This document shows positions 20,810 to 28,989 of a stretch of DNA of 64,000 bases, piece after piece. This DNA is from Massilia terrae (GTDB taxonomy: Bacteria > Pseudomonadota > Gammaproteobacteria > Burkholderiales > Burkholderiaceae_D): NCBI RefSeq assembly GCF_024753145.1, contig NZ_JANUGU010000005.1, positions 186,001 through 250,000 on the forward strand, written 5' to 3'. The translations under genes were made by a program, and so were the position numbers. Numbering within the stretch: the stretch's first letter is position 1; every line of letters starts with the position of its first letter. The notes below the pieces were generated by a model that made no database searches, was not told the DNA's origin, and worked only from the letters and a program-made list of their open reading frames with translations.

Positions 20810-21469
20810 ATGATCGAATTTGCGGCCGTCTCCAAAAAATACTCCACCGACGCCTTCGCGCTGCGCGACGTCTCCCTCAACATCGGCAAGGGTGAGCTGG
20901 TCTTTTTGGCCGGCCCGTCCGGCGCCGGCAAATCGACCCTGCTGAAGATGATCGCGGCGGTCGAGCGGCCGACATCCGGCCGCGTGATCGTCAACGGCCA
21001 CGACATCGGCAAGCTGAAACGCGCCGGCGTGCCGTTCCTGCGCCGGAACCTGGGCCTGATCTTCCAGCAGCAGCGTCTCCTGAACGACCGCAGCATCCTC
21101 GCCAACGTGATGCTGTCGCTGCTGGTGACGGGCGCCTCGTCGTCCGAAGCCGGGCAGCGTGCCCGCGCGGCGCTCGACAAGGTCGGCCTGCTCGACCGCG
21201 CGCATGCGCACCCGATGGAGCTGTCCGGTGGCGAGCAGCAGCGCGTGGCCGTGGCACGCGCGATCGTCAACCGCCCGCAAATCATCCTGGCCGACGAACC
21301 GACGGCCAACCTGGACCGCGCCGCCGCCGACCGCGTGATCGATGCGCTGCGCGCCTTTAATTCAGTCGGCGTGACCTGCATGATCTCGACCCACGACGAC
21401 ACGGTGCTGGGCGCGGCGGGCCGCGTGATCCGGCTCGAACAAGGACAGATCGCGGGAGGCGCGCAATGA
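20810..21469 (+). CDS. ftsE: FtsE, divisome ABC-type ATPase
   Basis: 219 residues. With FtsX it controls septal amidase activation and divisome progress from the cytoplasmic side. Walker A GPSGAGKST, the signature LSGGEQQRVAVARA and Walker B IILADEPTANLD are all present. It is 6 bases after ftsY, and its TGA overlaps the ftsX ATG, so the two subunits are probably made in balance. Confidence 0.95.
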   Translation: MIEFAAVSKKYSTDAFALRDVSLNIGKGELVFLAGPSGAGKSTLLKMIAAVERPTSGRVIVNGHDIGKLKRAGVPFLRRNLGLIFQQQRLLNDRSILANVMLSLLVTGASSSEAGQRARAALDKVGLLDRAHAHPMELSGGEQQRVAVARAIVNRPQIILADEPTANLDRAAADRVIDALRAFNSVGVTCMISTHDDTVLGAAGRVIRLEQGQIAGGAQ

Positions 21470-22383
21470 ATACCTGGCTGCGCCAACAACGCTTCGGCAT
21501 CAAGGCCGCGCTAGGCCATATCCGCTCGGCGCCGGGCAGCTTCCTGTTCAACGTGCTGGTGGTGGCGATTGCGCTCACCCTGCCGTTCGCCGGCGTCACC
21601 CTGCTCGACAACGTGCGGCCGATGTCCGAACAGCTGTCGGTCGATCCCGAGATCAGCGTCTTCATGAAAGCCGAGACGGCGCGCGAGCAATCGCAGGCGC
21701 TGGCCGGCAAGCTGCGCTCGATTACCGGCGCTAGCGCCAAGATCGTGTTCGTCCCGCGCGAGAAGGCGCTGGAAACGCTGAAGGACAAGAGCGGCCTGAC
21801 CGACGTGTTGGGCGCGCTGGGCGAGAATCCCCTCCCCGACAGCTATGTGCTGCAGCTGCAGGACGTGACCAGCACCAAGGCCGCCGCGCACATCGACCAG
21901 ATCGCGGACAACCTGCGCGCGCTGTCCGAAGTGGACACCGTGCAGGTCGACTCGGCCTGGGTCAAGCGCCTGGCCGCGCTGCTCGGCGTGCTGCGCCTGA
22001 TGCTGCTCCTGCTCGCGATCACGCTGGGCACGGTGGTGATCGCAGTGGTGTTCAACACGATCCGCCTGCAGGTGCTGACCCAGCGCGAGGAGATCGCGGT
22101 GTCCAAGCTGCTGGGTGCGACCGATGGCTTCATCCATCGGCCTTTCTATTACACCGGCGCCCTGCTCGGCCTGTGCGCGGGCGCGGTGGCGCTGGGCGCG
22201 GTGGCCCTGTCGCTGCATCCGCTGAACGGCGCCATCGCCGAGTTTGCGCGGCTGTACGCCTCCGAGTTTCAGCTGACACCGCTGCCGCCGCTGGATATCG
22301 CCGCGCTGCTGGCGATCAGCGCCGGGCTTGGGCTGGTGGGCGCCATGCTGTCGGTACAGCGCCACCTGTCGCGCTTATCCTGA
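21466..22383 (+). CDS. ftsX: FtsX, divisome ABC-type permease
   Basis: 305 residues. A cytoplasmic N-terminal segment is followed by a first membrane helix (about 25-45), a large periplasmic loop and three further helices, the expected FtsX layout. The periplasmic loop is the part that recruits murein-hydrolase activators such as EnvC. Translation is coupled to ftsE by a four-base overlap. A perfect REP-like hairpin begins 8 bases after the stop. Confidence 0.94.
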   Translation: MNTWLRQQRFGIKAALGHIRSAPGSFLFNVLVVAIALTLPFAGVTLLDNVRPMSEQLSVDPEISVFMKAETAREQSQALAGKLRSITGASAKIVFVPREKALETLKDKSGLTDVLGALGENPLPDSYVLQLQDVTSTKAAAHIDQIADNLRALSEVDTVQVDSAWVKRLAALLGVLRLMLLLLAITLGTVVIAVVFNTIRLQVLTQREEIAVSKLLGATDGFIHRPFYYTGALLGLCAGAVALGAVALSLHPLNGAIAEFARLYASEFQLTPLPPLDIAALLAISAGLGLVGAMLSVQRHLSRLS

Positions 22384-22390
22384 TTACTGC

Positions 22391-22418
22391 CGTCGTTCCC
22401 GACGCCGCGGGAACGACG
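22391..22418. repeat. REP-like hairpin after ftsX
   Basis: Perfect 11-bp inverted repeat CGTCGTTCCCG / CGGGAACGACG with a 6-base loop. It is nearly the same sequence as the hairpin at 23864-23897, so rpoH is bracketed by two copies. There is no T-run, so it is not a classical terminator. Confidence 0.75.
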
Positions 22419-22637
22419 TTCTCCGATTACTCAAGGTCGGTGATATTTCCGCTATCGCATCAATACTTAGACGAGGCTTAAAAACATGCATTGCGGCAGC
22501 ATGTTTACGCTGACCGTGGTATAGTTATCGCTTCCAAATCAACAGCTTATGGAACACTCTGAAACGTGCGGCATCCAACAGATAGCCGAGGGAGGAAAAA
22601 GTAAGCTGTGCACCATCCAAATCCAGAACGCGCACGG

Positions 22638-22651
22638 TTGATGTAAATCAA
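22638..22651 (+). promoter_or_regulatory. FNR/CRP-type box upstream of rpoH
   Basis: TTGATGTAAATCAA matches the FNR consensus TTGAT-N4-ATCAA exactly. A weak -10 (TACAGT, 22673-22678) would place a start near 22686, with the box centred about 41 bases upstream, the usual distance for class II activation. What the transcript does is unknown; it could run into rpoH. Confidence 0.55.
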
Positions 22652-22745
22652 GCGCGCCGCAATCCCCTGCTCTACAGTAAGTTCGTCGTCGCAAGAAATT
22701 CCGTAGAGCAACAAATTACGCTATCGAAGCGATAAATTCCGTCGA

Positions 22746-22772
22746 TTGGCACTCGCCGAGCGAGAGTGCTAA
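22746..22772 (+). promoter_or_regulatory. CIRCE element (HrcA operator) upstream of rpoH
   Basis: TTGGCACTC-N9-GAGTGCTAA differs from the CIRCE consensus TTAGCACTC-N9-GAGTGCTAA at one position. It lies 140 bases before the rpoH start. HrcA is the repressor of chaperone genes such as groESL, so this suggests that rpoH is repressed by HrcA. Confidence 0.8.
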
Positions 22773-22775
22773 TAT
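22746..22775 (+). promoter_or_regulatory. Candidate rpoH promoter overlapping CIRCE
   Basis: TTGGCA (22746-22751, one mismatch to the -35 consensus) and TAATAT (22770-22775) are 18 bases apart and are contained almost completely in the CIRCE element, so HrcA binding would exclude RNA polymerase. The expected start is near 22782, giving a leader of about 130 bases. Confidence 0.55.
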
Positions 22776-22911
22776 ATGACCAAGACGACCTGGCCCAAGC
22801 ATAAGCCAGACCATCATGCAAGCTAGTAACAGACCGTAACAGTCGTGCCTTCGGGGCGCTGTCAACGGTAAGTTGAAGACGCAGCACCGATTACTCAAGA
22901 GGGAATTGACT

Positions 22912-23802
22912 ATGTCCGCACAATCCGCACTGGTTCCAGTTGGCACTCGTGCACTGGGACTGGGTTTCACCGGCAATCTCGGCAACATCGACGCGTATAT
23001 TTCCGCGGTCAACCGTTTGCCGATGCTTTCCCATGAGGAAGAAGTTTCGCTGGCCACCCGCCTGCGGGACCAAAACGACCTCGACGCCGCGCAAAAGCTG
23101 GTGCTGTCGCACCTGCGCCTGGTGGTGTCGATCGCGCGCGGCTACCTCGGCTACGGCCTGCCGCATGCCGACCTCATCCAGGAAGGCAATATCGGCCTGA
23201 TGAAGGCGGTGAAGCGCTTCGACCCCACGCAAGGTGTCCGCCTGGTCTCGTACGCGATGCACTGGATCAAGGCCGAGATGCACGAGTACATCCTGAAGAA
23301 CTGGCGCCTGGTCAAGGTGGCCACCACCAAGGCCCAGCGCAAGCTGTTCTTCAACCTGCGCTCCAACAAGCAGGGCCTGGACACGATGTCGCCGCAACAG
23401 GTCGACGAGCTGGCGCGCATGCTGGACGTCAAGCGCGAGGAAGTGATCGAGATGGAAACCCGCCTGTCGGGCCACGACATCGCCCTCGAAGCGCCGAACG
23501 ACGACGAGGACGACAAGTTCGCGCCGATCGCCTACCTGTCGTCGGAGAACAGCGAGCCGACCAAGGTGCTGGAAGCCGAACAGGTCACGCGCCTGCAGTC
23601 CGAAGGGCTGGAGACCGCGCTGTCCAAGCTCGACCCGCGCTCGCGCCGCATCATCGAGGCGCGCTGGCTGGCCAATGACGACGGCTCAGGCGCCACGCTG
23701 CACACCCTGGCCGAGGAATTCGGCGTGTCGGCAGAGCGCATTCGCCAGATCGAATCGGCCGCGCTCAAAAAGATGAAGGGCGCGCTGGCAGCGTTCGTGT
23801 AA
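22912..23802 (+). CDS. rpoH: RpoH, heat-shock sigma factor (sigma-32)
   Basis: 296 residues. RpoH directs RNA polymerase to heat-shock promoters. Region 2 includes the RpoH-box neighbourhood with QRKLFFNLRS (about residues 140-150), the best mark that separates RpoH from other group sigma factors. Region 4 holds the helix-turn-helix TLHTLAEEFGVSAERIRQIE. The start at 22912 follows AGAGGGA at the right distance; an in-frame ATG 13 codons earlier lacks such a site. Upstream are CIRCE and FNR-type boxes, and downstream an intrinsic terminator. Confidence 0.96.
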   Translation: MSAQSALVPVGTRALGLGFTGNLGNIDAYISAVNRLPMLSHEEEVSLATRLRDQNDLDAAQKLVLSHLRLVVSIARGYLGYGLPHADLIQEGNIGLMKAVKRFDPTQGVRLVSYAMHWIKAEMHEYILKNWRLVKVATTKAQRKLFFNLRSNKQGLDTMSPQQVDELARMLDVKREEVIEMETRLSGHDIALEAPNDDEDDKFAPIAYLSSENSEPTKVLEAEQVTRLQSEGLETALSKLDPRSRRIIEARWLANDDGSGATLHTLAEEFGVSAERIRQIESAALKKMKGALAAFV

Positions 23803-23824
23803 GCCCGCGCTTCGCCTGACCGGA

Positions 23825-23854
23825 CGGCGGCATCGATGAGATGCCGCCGTTTTT
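23825..23854 (+). terminator. rpoH intrinsic terminator
   Basis: Nine-base stem CGGCGGCAT / ATGCCGCCG with a 7-base loop, followed by TTTTTG, 22 bases after the rpoH stop. Confidence 0.85.
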
Positions 23855-23863
23855 GTTGATTGA

Positions 23864-23897
23864 GAACGTCGTTCCCGCCTCCGCGGGAACGACGTTC
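23864..23897. repeat. REP-like hairpin after rpoH
   Basis: Perfect 15-bp inverted repeat GAACGTCGTTCCCGC / GCGGGAACGACGTTC with a CTCC loop. It is the most regular copy of the REP-like family in the window. Confidence 0.8.
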
Positions 23898-23917
23898 GTG
23901 GTGGTGGATGGCGGTTC

Positions 23918-26587
23918 TTACGCCACCCGCACCGCTGTATCGATCAGATACCGCCGCTTCATCATCTGCGCCATCTCGCGCGCCGGCATCGGGCGCGCCA
24001 CCAAGAATCCCTGCACCTCATTGCACCCCAGTCCGCGCAGGATCGCGAGCTGCTCCATCGTCTCCACGCCTTCCGCCACCACGCCCATGCCCAGCGCGTG
24101 CGCCATCGAGACGATCGCCTGGAAGAACACCGTTCCCTCATTCGACTTGCCCAGCTCCGCCGTGAACGCGCGGTCGACCTTGAGCACGTCCATGCGCAGA
24201 CGCTGCAGTTGAGACAGCGAGGAATAGCCGGTGCCGAAATCGTCCACGTGCAGCTTGATGCCGAGCGCGCGCAATTCGGCCAGTTCGGCCAGGATCGCGT
24301 CCTGGTCGCTCATCATCGCCGACTCCGTGATCTCGACTTCGACCAGGCTGCCCGGCACGCCGTGGCGGGCCAGCGCCGCCGCCAGCTGCTGCGGCACCAG
24401 GCCGCGTTGGAACTGGCGCGCCGACACATTGATCGACACCGGCACCAGCGGTGCGCCCTCCGAGCGCCATGCAGCCACCTGGGCGCAGGCCTTGTCCATC
24501 ACCAGCTCGCCGATGCGCAGGATCATGCCGGTCGATTCGGCCAGCGGAATGAATTCGCCCGGCGGCACCATGCCCAGCGCCGGATGCTGCCAGCGCAGCA
24601 GCGCCTCCATGCTCAGCAAACGGCCATCGCGCGGATCCACGCGCGGCTGGTAGTGCAGCACGAACTGGTCGTCCTCGATCGCCTCCATCAGGTTCTGCTT
24701 GAGGCGCGAGCGCGCCCGCAGGCTGTTCGACAGCGTCGGATCGAAGAAGCGGTAGCGGCCCTTGCCGTCGTTCTTCCCGGCGTACATCGCCATGTCGCTG
24801 TGCTTGATCAGGGTCTCGGCGTCGGCCCCGTCACGCGGGAACAGCGCGACGCCGATCGATGCGCCCACCGCGTGCAGGTCGTCGCCGATGGCGAACGGCG
24901 CGGCCAGTGCGTCCACGATGCGCTGCGCCACCGCGCCCACTTCGCGCTCGCCTTCGCAGGGATCGAGCAGCACCAGGAACTCGTCGCCGCCGAAACGCGC
25001 CACGCGGTCGGACGGCCGCAGCAACGATTGCAGGCGCTGGGCCGCGGCCTTGAGCAGCTGGTCGCCGGCGCCGTGGCCATGCGCATCGTTCACGTGCTTG
25101 AATTCGTCGAGGTCGATGAACAACAGGGCCAGCGCGCGCTGGCGCTCGCGCGCCACGTCCAGCGCCACCGGCAGCTGTTCGAGGAAGGCGCTGCGGCTCG
25201 CCAGCCCGGTCAGCCCGTCCTGGTTGGCCAGGCGCTCCAGCGCATGCTCGTGGGCCTTGCGCTCGCTGATGTCCTGCAGCGTGACCGCGAGGCCGTTGCC
25301 GACCCGGACCAGGCGCCGCCTTCCCCAGCGCGCCTGCGCCCGGCCGTCGCCAGGCAGCGGGCGCTCGTCCTCATGGAAACCGGCCTCCATCGCCTTGCGG
25401 TAGATGGCCAGCAAGTCGCTCCCGAACAGGCCGTCGTCGATGCGCGCCACCCTGCTGCCGACCAGCGCGTGGCGCGTCATGCCGAAGAAGGAAGCGCCGC
25501 GCTCATTGCAGTCGTCGATGGTGAAATCGACGATCTCTCCTTTGCGGTTGCGCACCGCAGCCGCCATGAAGAAACCGTCGTTGCCGCTCTCGGTGGCGGT
25601 GCGGTAGGCACGCCGCACTTGTTCCTGCTCGCGTTCGCGCAGCACCAGGCGGCGCGACAGCAGCGCGCCCACCGCGCCCAGCACCAGCAGCAAGGTGGAC
25701 GCCGCCAGCGCGCGGTTGCGGCTCTCCTGCCAATATCCTTCGGCACCGGCCAGCGCCGTCTCGTGCGACAGCGACACCGTCGCGACCAGCGGGTACACCG
25801 GCGAACGGCGCCAGCCCATGATGCGCGCGCGGCCGTCGGCGAAGCCGTCGGGACCCTTCACCAGCTCGACGCCGGCATCCGCGGTCCACGCCGCATCGCG
25901 CGGCAACATGTGATGCGGCGCGCCGCTGGCATGCTGCTCCAGGCGCAGCGGCGACTCGCTCGCGGCCACCGCCAGCAAGCCGTCGGCTCCCAGCGTTTCG
26001 GGTCCGACGAAGGAAGTGAAATAGCTCGCGTCAACGGCCAGCAGCACCACGCCGTCGAATTCGTCATCGATGGTATCGAGGCGCCGCGTGAACAGGATCT
26101 CGTCGTCGCCCAGCGCTAGCTGTGGCGGCACCATGCCGACCCGCAGCGCGGTGGAGATCGCGTTCTGGTGCTGCCTGAAGAAGGAGGTGGCGGACAGGTC
26201 CAGTCCGCGCAGCGTTGGCCGCGTCGAGGAACGCACCACGCCGCTGCGGTCGACCAGCGCGACCACGCTGAACGCGGCGTCGGTGAACATGCCGTCGCGC
26301 CGCAGCTGTTCCAGCAGCTCGCCGCGCGCGCCGTGCTCCCAGCTGTATTTGAGCTGCATCGCGATCTGGTCCATCTGGCCGACCGATCGCGTGATGTATT
26401 GTTCGTAGGCGGCCGCGTAGGCGCTGGCCTCCTTGCGCGCCTGCGCATCGGCGCGCACCCGCTCGCCGTGGGCGCGCGCGAGCGTCACGCTCCACAGCAC
26501 CGCGCAGGCGAGCAGCGCCAGCACCGGCCACACGATGACGAGGAAGCGGCGGCTGCGAATGAATCCCTGTTCCGTGAACTGTCCCAT
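23918..26587 (-). CDS. Membrane GGDEF-EAL protein with periplasmic sensor and PAS domain
   Basis: 889 residues. The order is: membrane helix (about 14-36), periplasmic sensor of the dCache/PDC kind (about 40-285), second helix (about 288-310), PAS-like domain, GGDEF cyclase domain and EAL phosphodiesterase domain. The GGDEF motif is intact and preceded by a complete RxxD inhibition site (RPSD, then five residues). The EAL domain keeps MEALLRW, EITES and DDFGTGYSS. Both activities, making and breaking c-di-GMP, look possible. It starts 5 bases after the PhoB-like regulator, so it is probably in the pstS operon and tied to phosphate status. Confidence 0.9.
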   Translation of the reverse strand: MGQFTEQGFIRSRRFLVIVWPVLALLACAVLWSVTLARAHGERVRADAQARKEASAYAAAYEQYITRSVGQMDQIAMQLKYSWEHGARGELLEQLRRDGMFTDAAFSVVALVDRSGVVRSSTRPTLRGLDLSATSFFRQHQNAISTALRVGMVPPQLALGDDEILFTRRLDTIDDEFDGVVLLAVDASYFTSFVGPETLGADGLLAVAASESPLRLEQHASGAPHHMLPRDAAWTADAGVELVKGPDGFADGRARIMGWRRSPVYPLVATVSLSHETALAGAEGYWQESRNRALAASTLLLVLGAVGALLSRRLVLREREQEQVRRAYRTATESGNDGFFMAAAVRNRKGEIVDFTIDDCNERGASFFGMTRHALVGSRVARIDDGLFGSDLLAIYRKAMEAGFHEDERPLPGDGRAQARWGRRRLVRVGNGLAVTLQDISERKAHEHALERLANQDGLTGLASRSAFLEQLPVALDVARERQRALALLFIDLDEFKHVNDAHGHGAGDQLLKAAAQRLQSLLRPSDRVARFGGDEFLVLLDPCEGEREVGAVAQRIVDALAAPFAIGDDLHAVGASIGVALFPRDGADAETLIKHSDMAMYAGKNDGKGRYRFFDPTLSNSLRARSRLKQNLMEAIEDDQFVLHYQPRVDPRDGRLLSMEALLRWQHPALGMVPPGEFIPLAESTGMILRIGELVMDKACAQVAAWRSEGAPLVPVSINVSARQFQRGLVPQQLAAALARHGVPGSLVEVEITESAMMSDQDAILAELAELRALGIKLHVDDFGTGYSSLSQLQRLRMDVLKVDRAFTAELGKSNEGTVFFQAIVSMAHALGMGVVAEGVETMEQLAILRGLGCNEVQGFLVARPMPAREMAQMMKRRYLIDTAVRVA

Positions 26588-26592
26588 CGCCC

Positions 26593-27282
26593 CTAGCCGG
26601 CCGTCAGCTTGTAGCCGAAGCCGCGCACGGTCTTGAGCAGCGATTTGGCGTCGCGCAGCGCTTTGCGCAGGCGCAGCACGTGCACGTCCACGGTGCGTTC
26701 ATCGAGGGTGCCGTTGGCATGCCAGACCTGGTCCAGCAGCTGGGCGCGCGAGAACACCTCTTCCGGGTGGCACAGCAGGAATTTGAGCAGGCGATATTCG
26801 GCCTGGCGCACCTCCACCGCCTCGGCGCCGACGCGCACCGTGCAGCTGCGCGGATCGAGCGCCAGCGGGCCGACCTGCAGCGGGCGCGCACTCTGGGTCT
26901 CGCCGCGGCGGCGCAGCGCCGACCTGGCGCGGATCGCGAGCTCGCGCGGTGAAAACGGTTTGGTGATGTAGTCGTCGGCGCCGTGTTCCATGGCGACCGA
27001 CCAGTCTTCGTCAAGGGTGCGGCCGGTCAGCAGGATCACCGGCATGTCATGCAGGGTGCTTTCGGCGCGAATGCGGGTCAGCAGGCGCAGGCCGCTTTCG
27101 TTACGCAGCATCCAGTCCAGCAGGACCAGCTGTGGTTGCTGCTGCTGGATGATGTCCCAGGCCTCGTTGACCGTGGAGGCGTGGCAGAAGGTCCAGCTGT
27201 CGTCGCGCAGCGAGAACCTGACCAGTTCGGCGATCGCGGGTTCGTCCTCGACGATCAACACGAGCGTTTCGGCCGGATTCAT
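26593..27282 (-). CDS. PhoB-like response regulator (OmpR/PhoB family)
   Basis: 229 residues. The N-terminal receiver domain has the acidic pair ED near residue 12, the phospho-acceptor Asp in LLDWML and Lys in TKPFSP. The C-terminal winged helix has [16 protein letters not shown]. Size and sequence fit PhoB, the activator of the phosphate-starvation regulon. It lies between pstS and the GGDEF-EAL gene on the same strand. No histidine kinase phoR follows it, which is unlike the common phoB-phoR pair. It may be the genome's main PhoB with phoR elsewhere, or a second copy. Confidence 0.85.
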   Translation of the reverse strand: MNPAETLVLIVEDEPAIAELVRFSLRDDSWTFCHASTVNEAWDIIQQQQPQLVLLDWMLRNESGLRLLTRIRAESTLHDMPVILLTGRTLDEDWSVAMEHGADDYITKPFSPRELAIRARSALRRRGETQSARPLQVGPLALDPRSCTVRVGAEAVEVRQAEYRLLKFLLCHPEEVFSRAQLLDQVWHANGTLDERTVDVHVLRLRKALRDAKSLLKTVRGFGYKLTAG

Positions 27283-27328
27283 GTGGAGTCACCTGATGCG
27301 GTTGCGTGAACTTGGGGAGTGAACTGCC

Positions 27329-27363
27329 GGCCAAACGCGCGGAACGGGGCCGCGCGTCTGGCC
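27329..27363 (-). other. Strong hairpin between pstS and the regulator gene
   Basis: Fourteen-base arms GGCCAGACGCGCGG and CCGCGCGTTTGGCC with one G-T pair and a 7-base loop. There is no T-run, so it may stabilise the pstS message or weaken read-through rather than terminate outright. Confidence 0.5.
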
Positions 27364-27372
27364 AGGCTCGTA

Positions 27373-28416
27373 TTACAGGACAGCCTTGCCCGATGCGTCC
27401 TTGATCTGGGCCTTCCATGCGCCTTCGATCATCTTGACCACCGATGCCGGCATCGGCACGTAGTCGAGCTGCTCGGCGGCGCCGGCGCCGTTCTTGAAGG
27501 CCCATTCGAAGAAGCTCAGGACTTCCTTGCCCTTGGCGGCATCGGCCTGGGTCTTGTGCATCAGCGCGAAGGTCACGCCGGTGATCGGCCATGCGGCCTT
27601 GCCCGGCTGGTCGGTCAGGACCACCGAGAAGCCCGGAGTCTTGTCCCATGCGGCGTTGGCGGCGGCGGCCTTGAACGCGTCATCGCTCGGCTGCAGGTAC
27701 TGGCCGTCGTGGTTCTTCAGCTGGGTGTGGGTCATGTGGTTCTTCTTCGAGTACGCCCACTCGACGTAGCCGATCGAACCCTTGATGCGCTGGACGTTGG
27801 CGGCGACGCCTTCGTTGCCTTTGCCGCCCACGCCGGTGGCCCACTTCACTGCGGTGCCCGAACCGATCTTGCTCTTCCATTCGGCGTTGGTCTTCGACAG
27901 GAAGTCGGTGAACAGGAACGAGGTGCCCGAGCCGTCGGCGCGGTGCACGACGGTGATGTCATCGGCCGGCAGCTTCACGCCCGGGTTCAGGGCAGCGATG
28001 GCCTTGTCGTCCCACTTGGTGATCTTGCCCAGGTAGATGTCGGCGAGGACGTCGCCCGACAGCTTCAGCTGGCCCGGCTGCACGCCTTCGACGTTGACCA
28101 CGGCGACCACGCCGCCCATGATGGTCGGGAACTGCATCAGGCCGTCGGCGTTCAGCTCTTCAGCCGACAGCGGCATGTCCGATGCGCCGAAATCGACGGT
28201 CTTGGCCTTGATCTGCTTGATGCCGGCGCCCGATCCGATCGACTGGTAGTTCAAGCCGTTGCCGGTCTTGGCCTTGTACGAGTCAGCCCACTTCGAGTAG
28301 ATCGGGAAGGCGAAGGTCGAGCCGGCGCCGGTCATGTCGGCTGCCATCGCCGACGACATCGCCACGGCCGCCGCAACGCCGACCACCATCGATTTCATAA
28401 TCAGTTTCATGTTCAT
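27373..28416 (-). CDS. pstS: PstS, periplasmic phosphate-binding protein
   Basis: 347 residues with a signal peptide ending in AMA-AD (about residue 25). PstS captures phosphate in the periplasm for the PstCAB transporter. Phosphate-site segments TGAGSTFAFP and RADGSGTSFLFTDFL are clear. A Pho box lies about 50 bases upstream. The usual pstC, pstA and pstB do not follow; instead a PhoB-like regulator and a c-di-GMP enzyme do. Either an in-frame ATG at 28416 or one two codons later may be used. Confidence 0.94.
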   Translation of the reverse strand: MNMKLIMKSMVVGVAAAVAMSSAMAADMTGAGSTFAFPIYSKWADSYKAKTGNGLNYQSIGSGAGIKQIKAKTVDFGASDMPLSAEELNADGLMQFPTIMGGVVAVVNVEGVQPGQLKLSGDVLADIYLGKITKWDDKAIAALNPGVKLPADDITVVHRADGSGTSFLFTDFLSKTNAEWKSKIGSGTAVKWATGVGGKGNEGVAANVQRIKGSIGYVEWAYSKKNHMTHTQLKNHDGQYLQPSDDAFKAAAANAAWDKTPGFSVVLTDQPGKAAWPITGVTFALMHKTQADAAKGKEVLSFFEWAFKNGAGAAEQLDYVPMPASVVKMIEGAWKAQIKDASGKAVL

Positions 28417-28467
28417 GTTGTGAGTTCCCTGAGTAGTTGGACAACGAGGCGCAGTCTAGCGAGCGAA

Positions 28468-28486
28468 TATGACAGCGATGTGACCG
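28468..28486 (-). promoter_or_regulatory. Pho box upstream of pstS
   Basis: On the minus strand CGGTCACATCG-CTGTCATA gives two PhoB half-sites 11 bases apart, the second a perfect CTGTCA and the first with one mismatch. A -10-like TAGACT follows at 28458-28453, so PhoB would replace the -35 contact. Confidence 0.65.
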
Positions 28487-28547
28487 GAACATCGCGTGCG
28501 CGGATGGCTTTGCTATCATTGCAAGCTCAAGAGTCGAGGAGTGCGCG

Positions 28548-28955
28548 ATGACGCTCAAGCGTTTTGCCCTGCTGTGTGCCGCCCTGCCGTTGCTGCTGTC
28601 CGCCTGCGCCGGCGACCCGCCCGCAGCGCCGGCCCCGAAGTCCGTGTCATTGACGCTGGCGCCGGGCCAGAAAGCCGATGCCGGCGGCGGCATGACCCTC
28701 GCATATGACAGCTACAGCGACAGCCGCTGCCCGAAAACGGTATGGTGCGTTTGGGCCGGCGAGCTGGTTTACCGCTTCACGCTCGCCGCGGCAAAGTCGT
28801 CCGACACCTTCAGCGTCACGCTGCCGAACACCTGGTACGTGTCCAAGGCCCTGGGCGGCACGCGCATCGCCATCGATCCGGCCAGCGTGCCGCCGCCGGC
28901 GCAGGGCAGCGCGGCCGCGCAGTACATCCTCACGCTCACGGTGTCACGGCCATGA
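28548..28955 (+). CDS. Small lipoprotein of unknown function
   Basis: 135 residues. A signal peptide ends in the lipobox LLSAC (Cys at about residue 20), so the mature protein should be lipid-anchored, probably in the outer membrane. The remaining residues form a small, likely beta-rich domain with two cysteines (in SRCPKTVWCVW) that could form a disulphide. I do not recognise the family. It diverges from pstS and is followed 34 bases later by the gamma-glutamyltransferase gene. Confidence 0.75.
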   Translation: MTLKRFALLCAALPLLLSACAGDPPAAPAPKSVSLTLAPGQKADAGGGMTLAYDSYSDSRCPKTVWCVWAGELVYRFTLAAAKSSDTFSVTLPNTWYVSKALGGTRIAIDPASVPPPAQGSAAAQYILTLTVSRP

Positions 28956-28989
28956 GCGTCCCCTTTTCGTCCACCCTGATCCTCCAGCC

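Noticed and set aside
22782..22911. RNA thermometer in the rpoH leader
   Set aside because: The AGAGGGA site has no obvious complementary stretch that would mask it; this would need a folding calculation.
22672..23057. Minus-strand open frames over the rpoH upstream region
   Set aside because: No ribosome site or family match, and they cover the CIRCE and FNR-type elements and the start of rpoH; better read as regulatory sequence.
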